Below, in pieces: positions 24,101-30,791 of a stretch of DNA of 30,791 nt. This DNA comes from a virus. A model generated the notes under the pieces. It did no database searches. It was not told the DNA's origin and saw nothing but the letters and a program-made list of their open reading frames with translations. Location: positions 1-30,791 of IMG/VR virus record IMGVR_UViG_3300025137_000169. One strand, written 5' to 3'. Each line of letters starts with the position of its first letter. Positions within the stretch are counted from its first letter, which is position 1. The translations under genes were made by a program, and so were the position numbers.

Positions 24101-25320
24101 TTTAATTTTAGTTTAATTCCAGATAAATCATCACCACTAATAACTCTTGCTTTCATGCCACCAATTTTAACCTCTTGATGTGTTGATCTTGGGTCCATAT
24201 TAATGTTTTTTGAAGACTTAACAGATTGCTTAATAGCATCTGCCTTGCCTTGCTCATAAAAATGTTGAGCTATAGAGTCGGGATTCATCGCGGTAAATAA
24301 AGCTTTGTGATAACCAGGAGCATCTGCCATCTTGTTTTCTTTATCTAAGAACTTCTTAGTAAAGTTATTGATGTCACTCTGGGTTTCTCTAACATTATCT
24401 ACATTCTTCACATTAAACCTAAATCTCTTGTCGCCGACATTATATTCAAAACCTTTGAATTTATCATTAAAAAGTGAATCAGTTTTATTGTTAAACGCTT
24501 CTCTTTGAGATTGCGCTATTTCTTGATTCTGGGTAGACTCCTCGTTGTACCTATTAAAAAAGTCTAATGCTTCTTTTGCTTCGGGGGTTAGTCTATTACC
24601 AGCTTTAATTTCTTTATAGTAATTATCTTTTTTTGATTCAAGTTGTAATTTTGCTTCAGCAACTTCTTCTTTAAAAGCTAATTTTTGTCTTTTAATAACT
24701 TTAGGATCATCAACCTCTTCATCAAAAGAAAATTTGTCATCAATTAAGAATACAATTTCTTCGGATGATAGATGAGGTTTTGTTTGAGTATAATACTCAT
24801 GAAGTAGATCCATGTTATCAAACTTCTCATAATCCTTATTTAATTTTACATAATCTTCCAAATTGCCACCTGTTTCATTTATAAACTTAACTAAGTCTTG
24901 AATATTTTCAGGATACTCTATTGGTTTTTGTGCTTCTTCTTTCTGTAATACTTTTTCTTGTTCCGGTGTGGTAACGGTATTTTCAACGCGTTCCACCACT
25001 CCTGAATCGTCAGTTGTGTTTTCTTCATCTGTAATTTCTTGCAATACCGCTTCTTCTACATCTTCTTCTTGTCGTACTTCTTGCAATTCCACTTTGGCTT
25101 CTTGCCCAGTTTCTTCAACCTTGCTGTCTCCGCTAGACACGCTATTTTCTGCTTCTTGTTCTTGAACGGCATCTTGCTCTTGTTTAGGGGGTTGTGTTAA
25201 ATCTACTTTGTACATACCAGACTCTTTATCAAATCCGGAGTCTTTCTGTACTTCTTGTTCTTTTTCTTGTATAGACTTTTCTTCAGTCTCTACAACTTTT
25301 ACTTTTAATTCTTCTGCCAT
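24091..25320 (-). CDS. Acidic scaffold-like capsid assembly protein
   Basis: A 409-residue protein between portal and capsid genes, the usual place of the scaffold. Residues 1-140 are dominated by Glu, Gln, Asp and Val (VVETEEKSIQEKEQEVQ, QEEDVEEAVLQEITDEE) and must be disordered or coiled; 140-330 are helical and charged; the C-terminal 60 residues (GKADAIKQSVKSSKNINMDP, then KIGGMKARVISGDDLSGIKL) are basic, as expected for the capsid-binding end of a scaffold. No protease motif (Ser-His-Asp of head maturation proteases) is visible. Function inferred from composition and order. The gap to the portal gene is 33 bases. Confidence 0.8.
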   Translation of the reverse strand: MAEELKVKVVETEEKSIQEKEQEVQKDSGFDKESGMYKVDLTQPPKQEQDAVQEQEAENSVSSGDSKVEETGQEAKVELQEVRQEEDVEEAVLQEITDEENTTDDSGVVERVENTVTTPEQEKVLQKEEAQKPIEYPENIQDLVKFINETGGNLEDYVKLNKDYEKFDNMDLLHEYYTQTKPHLSSEEIVFLIDDKFSFDEEVDDPKVIKRQKLAFKEEVAEAKLQLESKKDNYYKEIKAGNRLTPEAKEALDFFNRYNEESTQNQEIAQSQREAFNNKTDSLFNDKFKGFEYNVGDKRFRFNVKNVDNVRETQSDINNFTKKFLDKENKMADAPGYHKALFTAMNPDSIAQHFYEQGKADAIKQSVKSSKNINMDPRSTHQEVKIGGMKARVISGDDLSGIKLKLKNY

Positions 25321-25353
25321 AATAAAATATTATATGATTATACAATTTATATA

Positions 25354-27777
25354 TTACTTAGGATCAAATGTACCTAAGTCAAAATCTCCGCTTAAAATAT
25401 CATTTCCACCTGATTCAAAACTTTTTGGCGGTAAGTTATTCTTACGTTGATTTATAAGCTCGCTTTGTTGGCTAGCTTGTATTTTTGTTCTTTCGTCTTT
25501 TCGATTCTCTTTTTCAGAGTTCTTTTGCTTTTCAACATTGTTTTTAGCTCCATGTAACTGCATATTCATTTGGAACTCTAAATTCATTAATTCTTTTTTA
25601 AGAGCTGCTTCCGCTTGTAGCTTTTGCATATCTAATTGCCCTTTAGCTTGCTCTAATTGAATTTTACTTTGCATTAACGCTTGTTGTTTCTGAACCTCAG
25701 CTTGGGCAGCAACTTGTTGTGCTTGCGCATTTGCCTGTGCTTGTGCCTGTATATTTGCTTTAGCAGTTTGCTGATCTTGTTGTTGCTTTTTCTTTCTTCT
25801 AAGTTTTAACAATTGATTTGCTAATTTAACATTCTTTATCATTCTTATATCAATAGCATCTTCAAGATGAATGTTGTTTTGCCCAATAGCAACTTGAATA
25901 TTATTTTCTAACATTTGCTTTTCTTCTTCATCAGGTTCGAGCTCTAAAAATATACCAAAATCATGTAAATGCAATTCAGATAATTCATTTAAAGTTGCTA
26001 CATTATGAGAACCTATACTTTGAACAAACGCTGTTGCTGTAGGTGAGTACTCTAAAACATCAGATATTCTTAAAGATATTTTTTCTGCTGTTTCTGTTGT
26101 TAGGTATAAACCGCTTTGTAATATATGTCTAGTTGCTGTATTACTATTTGCTGCTGCTAATTTTTGCACACCAACTAAAGCATTCCTGTCTGGGCTACTA
26201 CCGTCTCTAGCTTCGTTTAACCCTGTAGCATCTCTTATCATTTGCATATAATAGTTATATGTACTAATCAATGCTGTTAATTTATTTGTACCTGCGCTAT
26301 TATTTATTTCTTGTATAGGTATTTTACCTGGGTTCATATCACCGTCTGAAGTAAATGATCTACCGATTATACTACCTGTTTGGAAGAACATATTCAATGC
26401 TTCTTGAGGATTGTAATTACTCCCGTTACCTAAATCTATTTCAGCTAAACCATCTGCATCAACGTAAACCCCATCTGGAACCATCCTTGAAAGAATTTGT
26501 TGAATTTTTAAATGAGTTAACTGTATCATATCAGCAAAGCTAGTAACTCTGCTAACTAAAGACTCTATATTGCCATTATACATTCGAGGCGCAACAATAG
26601 AGTAATTCATTTTTACTTTATTTGCATCGCTCTTTTCTCGAAGCATGTTTTCGCAAAGATTCCATTTTAAAAGTTTCTTTGCTCCAGGTATATATATTCC
26701 GTCATAAAGAACTTCTACATTTTTTGCTATACGCTCGAACTTCAATCCTTCCGTCGTTGGTGGATTAAAAGCATCAGACTTTTTAATTATTTTTTCTGCT
26801 CCAGTTGCTGTTTCTTTTACTTTATAAACTTCATTCATATACGTTTTATAATTAAAATATAAAACTTCTATTGAATTATTATCGGTCTGGTCAGATCTTG
26901 ATGTATACTTATTAAATAGATTATAACTAGATCCACCGTTTTGAATTAAAGATTTTAAATCTTCATCTGTTAAATCAGGGAATTCTTTTTTAAGATCTAT
27001 TAATGTTATTGTTTTCATTTCGCCCACATAATAGATGTCGTCAAAATAAGGTGATTCAGTATGTGAGTAAACTATATTAGCAGGATCTACGTATTCTATT
27101 TTTATTCCTTCAGAGGTATTAAATGTGTTTTTAACGCACCCTATACCAACTACAGCTAAATCATAGTAAAATCTTTTCTTAGTTAATTCGTAATTATTTA
27201 AATTAAAAACAGTAGAAATAGCTTGCTCTTCAGCAATTTCAATAGCTTGCTTATAATCTAACTGCATATGTAATTGTAACTCCTCGTTATTTTCCGGTAG
27301 CTGATCAGCAGGCATTCTTGATAAATCTATTCCAAAATTTTGCGACACAAATTGATTTATATCCTGTGTTTGCATATCAACCATTATACTTTCCATATAT
27401 GCTGTTCTTTGGTTTACACCAAATGGATCTTGAGAAAAAGCCTTTATATCGTATGTTCTTTCAGCAATACCGTTAACAACTATATCTACAAACTTAGGTA
27501 TAATAGGAACTGGTTTCCAGTCTAAATTAAGGTATGACAAATCTCCATTGATGGACAATTCGTCTTTGTATTTCTGTGTTGACTGCTCACCTCTTGCGTA
27601 CAATCTTAACTTATGAAAATTATCTTGGTTAGTTAAATATCTGTTTATACCAGATGATTTTTTAAACCATTCATTTTCTATAGCTTTAGCAATTTCTAAG
27701 CCGTATTCCATTGATAATTTTTCATCATCACCAACGGCTTGACTTGGAAAGTAGTTTTTCATAACTGATTCAGCCAT
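25354..27777 (-). CDS. Portal protein
   Basis: An 807-residue protein that would form the dodecameric DNA gate at one capsid vertex and dock the terminase. It is recognised by its position directly after the terminase, by length and by sequence: KPVPIIPKFVDIVVNGIAER, YDLAVVGIGCVKNTF, ADGLAEIDLGNG, and NSAGTNKLTALISTYNYYMQ with TGLNEARDGSSPDRNALVGV, the last resembling the conserved region of large podovirus portals. From about residue 645 to 775 it has a long Gln/Ala/Lys-rich coiled coil (KKKQQQDQQTAKANIQAQAQ and onwards), i.e. a barrel-like crown. The start ATG overlaps the terminase stop by 8 bases (ATGGCTGA). Confidence 0.87.
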   Translation of the reverse strand: MAESVMKNYFPSQAVGDDEKLSMEYGLEIAKAIENEWFKKSSGINRYLTNQDNFHKLRLYARGEQSTQKYKDELSINGDLSYLNLDWKPVPIIPKFVDIVVNGIAERTYDIKAFSQDPFGVNQRTAYMESIMVDMQTQDINQFVSQNFGIDLSRMPADQLPENNEELQLHMQLDYKQAIEIAEEQAISTVFNLNNYELTKKRFYYDLAVVGIGCVKNTFNTSEGIKIEYVDPANIVYSHTESPYFDDIYYVGEMKTITLIDLKKEFPDLTDEDLKSLIQNGGSSYNLFNKYTSRSDQTDNNSIEVLYFNYKTYMNEVYKVKETATGAEKIIKKSDAFNPPTTEGLKFERIAKNVEVLYDGIYIPGAKKLLKWNLCENMLREKSDANKVKMNYSIVAPRMYNGNIESLVSRVTSFADMIQLTHLKIQQILSRMVPDGVYVDADGLAEIDLGNGSNYNPQEALNMFFQTGSIIGRSFTSDGDMNPGKIPIQEINNSAGTNKLTALISTYNYYMQMIRDATGLNEARDGSSPDRNALVGVQKLAAANSNTATRHILQSGLYLTTETAEKISLRISDVLEYSPTATAFVQSIGSHNVATLNELSELHLHDFGIFLELEPDEEEKQMLENNIQVAIGQNNIHLEDAIDIRMIKNVKLANQLLKLRRKKKQQQDQQTAKANIQAQAQANAQAQQVAAQAEVQKQQALMQSKIQLEQAKGQLDMQKLQAEAALKKELMNLEFQMNMQLHGAKNNVEKQKNSEKENRKDERTKIQASQQSELINQRKNNLPPKSFESGGNDILSGDFDLGTFDPK

Positions 27778-29989
27778 AATTCTTTATTATTTTTGATAGA
27801 GTTCCTTTATTTTCGTATTTATTCAAAGTGATATTAACTTTTTGTCTTATTAACTCAGCGTTAGGTCTGTATTTATTCTTATTACATGCCATAATTGCTA
27901 ACCCTGAGCTTATAGCTGCATCAAACTTTGTTCTCTTGTTTATATCAAATTTAGCCCAATCGTTTAATGTTCTATTAAAATATAAATTTCCGTACTGGCC
28001 TTCGTCTATAATACCAACGTAATCATTTATATATGTTTCAATTGCAGCAGCATGAGCTTGTCTTATATCTTCGCTTGAGTTAGGTATTCCACCTATTTCT
28101 TTTTCTGTAATTGATAATTTATTTCTAGCTCTGTCTGGTCTATTCATACTAAAACCTCTATAGCCTCTTCTTTTTATATAATATAATAATCTTGGTTTAT
28201 TGTTTTCTGCAAGTAGTGGCATACCATAAAATACTAGCGCCATTAACATATCTTCAAAAAACATTTCTGCAGTTTGTGGTCTAGCCACATATTCTAAAAA
28301 AAACATATTAGCAGGAGCGTTTTCCATGCTAAATTTTGTTAATCCATGCAAAGAACCTTTAGAGCCTTGCCCATCTGTTGTCCCTGATATATCGTAACTA
28401 TCACAACCAAAAGCACCCATATGCTCATTGCCTGGATATTTTGTACCGTTTTTAATTATAATATTATTCTGTAACTTTAAACTTGGTACCCAGCTAACTT
28501 TAAATCTTCCATTAGGGTTTGGTGAAAATTGAACTTTAGTATCTTTGATACCGTTTTTCCAAGAAAAGCTACCAGTAGTAACACTTGACATATTAGCAAC
28601 TTCGTCATTGTAATCTATTTGCTCATATATCTTAGCTAAGTTAAATATACTGTTTTTAGTTTCATCTCTGAAAGCGTGCTCCTCTGTCCTTGGGAATTGT
28701 CTGTAAAATTCATTTAATGCGTCTTGGTCACCTTTTAAGCCATCAACTTCATTTTCCCAGTGTTCAATAACGCCAGTGTCAATTTCTTCTCCGTGTACAT
28801 CTTTAACTTCTGTTTTTGGTGTTTCGAATACAGGTATTCCATTAGAATCAATGAATCCCTCGAAGTTCCATTCCATAGGTATGAACAAAGAATATAATCC
28901 TGAGCGAGTCTGCCCATTGCGGTTTCGTTTTGTAACATCTGAATTGTTATATAGTTTTTTAAAGTTTTCACCTCCTTTGTCTGATGAGTTGCTTGTTGAT
29001 CCCATCATACATTTTCCAATAATTCTGCTACCTAATCTAAGGGTGGTTTTCGTAACACGCCAGTTGTTGAGGATGTTCTCGGGGCGCTCCCATTTACCGG
29101 CTTCGTCATGAACGAGGAGGGCGAGTTTCTCACCATCATAGGAGTTATCGCCGGTGTTTTTCCAATCGATCGTGGTGTCCAATCCTTGTATATCCTCGAT
29201 GGCTTCGTTGGCGGTAAGTTTTCTTCTTGTGAACTTACTTGCTGGGACTCTGAAAGCGAGCTCGGTCTTGGGCCTGTCCATACCATCCTGGATGGGCTTG
29301 AAAAAGAAGGGATAGTTAACTGATATGGGAACCACTTTATCGGTAAACATCTTCTTGGCATCAGCCCCAGATTTAGATAAAATTCCATATCTCGAGTCCG
29401 AGGATATGGTCGCCAAATTGACCACCTCTCCTGAGGCCATGAAAGAGAAACCAGATCTACGGTTCTTGAGGTAACACATCCCATAGGATCGTATATCTGC
29501 CTTACAAGCTTCCCAGAAAAGGAAGAATAATCTATTTGCTTCTCGAAACTCTGGCTTCCCAACATCAATCTTGGTCCACTGCAGGTACATGTAATGAGTA
29601 CCAGTAATGTAAGTGCGAGTCCCTTTGTTATAAAACCAAAAACCTTCTTCTCTTTTAATAAATTCTGAATCAATATACCCATGCCATTTGTTTTTAAAAT
29701 CTGCTGGCAAATCTCGCCAATCAAATATTGTTTTTATTTTTTGCAATTCTTTAGGATATTCTTGAACCTCCCATATATCATTACCTTTAAAAACATCTTT
29801 GGGCTGTTTAGGTAATGCTATTTTAAGATTCTGTATCTCATATATATCACCTATCATACCTGTTTTGCTTATAACAACAACGTCATGTTCCTTATTATAT
29901 CCGTATTTCCACTTTTTTCCTTTATTAAGCCTTTTAATAGTATTAATTTTAATAGGCTCTATAATGTTATATAATGATTGCTTATACAT
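27770..29989 (-). CDS. terL: Terminase large subunit (ATPase/nuclease)
   Basis: A 739-residue DNA-packaging motor. Walker-A-like loop: LKNRRSGFSF (174-183), an unusual form with Arg-Arg-Ser-Gly where GKT/S is normally seen. Walker B: LLVHDEAGKW with Asp295-Glu296. Coupling motif region GSTSNSSDKGGENF follows. The C-terminal nuclease shows FGCDSYDISG with Asp530 and Asp533 as metal ligands. FYRQFPRTEEHAFRDE is the linker typical of this terminase group. Residues about 117-316 (29041-29640) are encoded by DNA near 46 percent GC, versus about 25-35 percent just outside; frame and motifs continue unbroken. Starts one base inside the stop of the small-terminase candidate (TAATG). Confidence 0.92.
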   Translation of the reverse strand: MYKQSLYNIIEPIKINTIKRLNKGKKWKYGYNKEHDVVVISKTGMIGDIYEIQNLKIALPKQPKDVFKGNDIWEVQEYPKELQKIKTIFDWRDLPADFKNKWHGYIDSEFIKREEGFWFYNKGTRTYITGTHYMYLQWTKIDVGKPEFREANRLFFLFWEACKADIRSYGMCYLKNRRSGFSFMASGEVVNLATISSDSRYGILSKSGADAKKMFTDKVVPISVNYPFFFKPIQDGMDRPKTELAFRVPASKFTRRKLTANEAIEDIQGLDTTIDWKNTGDNSYDGEKLALLVHDEAGKWERPENILNNWRVTKTTLRLGSRIIGKCMMGSTSNSSDKGGENFKKLYNNSDVTKRNRNGQTRSGLYSLFIPMEWNFEGFIDSNGIPVFETPKTEVKDVHGEEIDTGVIEHWENEVDGLKGDQDALNEFYRQFPRTEEHAFRDETKNSIFNLAKIYEQIDYNDEVANMSSVTTGSFSWKNGIKDTKVQFSPNPNGRFKVSWVPSLKLQNNIIIKNGTKYPGNEHMGAFGCDSYDISGTTDGQGSKGSLHGLTKFSMENAPANMFFLEYVARPQTAEMFFEDMLMALVFYGMPLLAENNKPRLLYYIKRRGYRGFSMNRPDRARNKLSITEKEIGGIPNSSEDIRQAHAAAIETYINDYVGIIDEGQYGNLYFNRTLNDWAKFDINKRTKFDAAISSGLAIMACNKNKYRPNAELIRQKVNITLNKYENKGTLSKIIKNYG
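29041..29640. other. GC-rich island inside the terminase ATPase coding region
   Basis: By hand count about 279 of 600 bases are G or C in this interval, while the 60-base blocks next to it have 15 (29641-29700) and 21 (28981-29040). Within it, codons such as AAG, ACC, CTC, GCC and TCC replace the AAA, ACA/ACT, TTA and TCT preferred elsewhere. The reading frame of the terminase is intact throughout. Looks like an allele segment from a higher-GC relative. Confidence 0.7.
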
Positions 29990-30261
29990 TACTTAGATCT
30001 TCTTTCTGCAAACCCTTTAAAAGCATCTTCTTTTTTGCTCAAAGGTTTATTATCTAATAAGGCTTTTTCTTCTTCAATACGATTAAGTATCTCAAAAGCA
30101 TCGAATATTGCAAGTTTTTTTGTAGCCGCTGCATTTTTAAGTCTGTCAGCTGATAAATCATCGCTAGAATCTACAATAGCTTCTTTAGCAACTTTAATAA
30201 GTTCTTCAACAGCTCGCTGCCCAGCTAGGATTATATTCTTTTTCGTTTCCTTGACGTTCAT
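29989..30261 (-). CDS. Small terminase subunit candidate
   Basis: A 90-residue, mostly helical and charged protein directly in front of the large terminase, overlapping it by one base. The segment NIILAGQRAVEELIKVAKEA and the later KLAIFDAFEILNRIEEEKAL look like two helical hairpins suited to oligomerisation; the C-terminus (AFKGFAERRSK) is basic. No clear helix-turn-helix is readable, so the terminase role rests on location and size. Its start lies within the 3' end of the GroES-like gene (56-base overlap) and is the only Met in the frame, so the overlap is probably real. Confidence 0.6.
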   Translation of the reverse strand: MNVKETKKNIILAGQRAVEELIKVAKEAIVDSSDDLSADRLKNAAATKKLAIFDAFEILNRIEEEKALLDNKPLSKKEDAFKGFAERRSK

Positions 30262-30791
30262 ACTTAATAGATATTGAATTAGTTAATACTCTGTATAATC
30301 TTTCACCATCAACAACAAATTCATATTCACTGCTAGGTGTAAATCCAACTAAATCATTTTTATTTATATCTTTAAGATTTTTGTCAATATACTTTATAAT
30401 TCCTCTTAATGGAATTTCTTTTTCTAATAATATATTATTTGATTCAATTGGTTTAACAAAACAATAACCTTCTGGTGCGTACCATAAGTTGTTTCTTTTG
30501 TAAAGAAATATTTGATCTGATTTTACAAAGTATTTATCTTCTTTATAATAACTCCTACTGTTTTTTTCAACACCGTAAACATCGTAGAATCTTCTAAACA
30601 CATTGTGATGAACAATAACTTCGTCTCCCACTTGTATTTCTGTTTCTTGATGCTTTGGTGTAGCCAATACTATTCCAACACGACTAACATACCGGTGGTC
30701 AGATATTTCTGTATTCAACAGCAGCTCTGTATCACCGATTTGTTTGGTATTGTCGTATCTATTGGATTTTGGTTTTATTATAAAATCAAAT
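30206..30791 (-). CDS. GroES-like (Cpn10-fold) co-chaperonin-type protein, 5' end cut
   Basis: The frame is open up to the window edge; reading in from 30790 it begins FDFIIKPKSNRYDNTKQIGD, so the true start is outside and the internal TTG at 30718 is not it. The region VGIVLATP, ETEIQVGDEVIVHHN resembles the GroES barrel (a GKVLAVG-like strand followed by VKVGDIVIF). VEKNSRSYYKEDKYFVKSDQ and IFLYKRNNLWYAPEGYCFVKPI then appear to start a second similar repeat with KPI, LRGIIKYI, INKNDLVGFTP and FVVDGERLYRVL, so the protein may be a two-copy GroES fold. A phage GroES partner would help fold the capsid, as gp31 of T4 does. Identification is by pattern and moderately sure; an unrelated beta-barrel is the alternative. 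Confidence 0.6.
   Translation of the reverse strand, partial: FDFIIKPKSNRYDNTKQIGDTELLLNTEISDHRYVSRVGIVLATPKHQETEIQVGDEVIVHHNVFRRFYDVYGVEKNSRSYYKEDKYFVKSDQIFLYKRNNLWYAPEGYCFVKPIESNNILLEKEIPLRGIIKYIDKNLKDINKNDLVGFTPSSEYEFVVDGERLYRVLTNSISIKYERQGNEKEYNPSWAASC

Noticed and set aside
24968-25165. Plus-strand Ser/Thr/Cys-rich frame
   Set aside because: It is the antisense reading of the Glu-rich scaffold segment (GAA/CAA codons give Ser/Cys runs).
29032-29724. A 230-codon open frame on the minus strand overlapping the terminase gene, and a plus-strand frame at 29108-29323
   Set aside because: Both lie in the GC-rich island where stop codons are rarer; the terminase frame in the same stretch carries Walker A and B motifs, so these are by-products.
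1-30791. Prophage or integrated element
   Set aside because: No integrase, repressor, attachment-site repeat or host flanking genes are visible; gene density and content look like a lytic phage genome.

Overview
The window is a contiguous piece of an AT-rich tailed-phage genome, most probably a lytic marine podovirus of Bacteroidota (Flavobacteriia-like host). I base the phage call on a continuous head-to-tail morphogenesis operon (terminase, portal, scaffold, major capsid, connector/ring proteins, giant virion proteins) followed by a lysis/envelope block. The host call rests on three things seen in the sequence: gene starts have A/T-rich leaders with no clear Shine-Dalgarno sequence, secreted proteins carry short Bacteroidota-style signal peptides, and the overall composition is strongly AT-rich. 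The absence of a tape-measure or sheath gene, together with giant internal-protein candidates, fits a short-tailed phage. The general order resembles Bacteroidota podoviruses, including distant crAss-like phages; this is by memory and not by a search.

Layout. Positions 1-1192 (+) hold the 3' half of a class I ribonucleotide reductase large subunit. It ends at a bidirectional hairpin terminator (1194-1228) facing a single long minus-strand operon that fills the rest of the window. Read in the direction of transcription (from 30791 down to 1229), the operon runs: GroES-like protein (5' end cut by the window), small-terminase candidate, large terminase, portal, acidic scaffold-like protein, major capsid protein, hypothetical virion protein, two connector/ring proteins, a 1566-residue tail (nozzle/stabilization-type) protein, an Ala/Gln-rich internal virion protein, a 471-residue unknown, and a 2650-residue multidomain polyvalent-like protein with zincin, HAD phosphatase and PD-(D/E)XK-type motifs. 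Next come three tiny basic genes (43, 47 and 92 aa; two of them too short for common ORF cutoffs) and an outer-membrane beta-barrel protein. The block ends with a TM/coiled-coil protein, a secreted thioredoxin-fold protein that has lost its CxxC, a Gly/Met-rich small protein, a DUF2279-like lipoprotein, a small basic protein and an M15 peptidase endolysin.

How it works together. The first half packages DNA (TerS/TerL/portal) and builds the capsid (scaffold, MCP) and the short tail. The middle encodes proteins likely carried inside the particle and injected with the genome. The last third is devoted to the cell envelope: at least four consecutive genes encode exported or membrane proteins, ending with the endolysin, so this looks like an enlarged lysis/envelope-modification cassette. 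Ribonucleotide reductase supplies dNTPs and belongs to an oppositely oriented replication/metabolism module. Intergenic space is minimal; the longest gap without a gene is 78 bases, so no gene-free stretch exceeds 300 bases. I saw no tRNA, CRISPR array, integrase, transposase or recognisable tail-fibre gene.

The most unusual signals are the envelope cassette with a phage-encoded beta-barrel and an active-site-dead periplasmic thioredoxin, the giant polyvalent virion protein, and a roughly 600-bp GC-rich island precisely inside the terminase ATPase domain.
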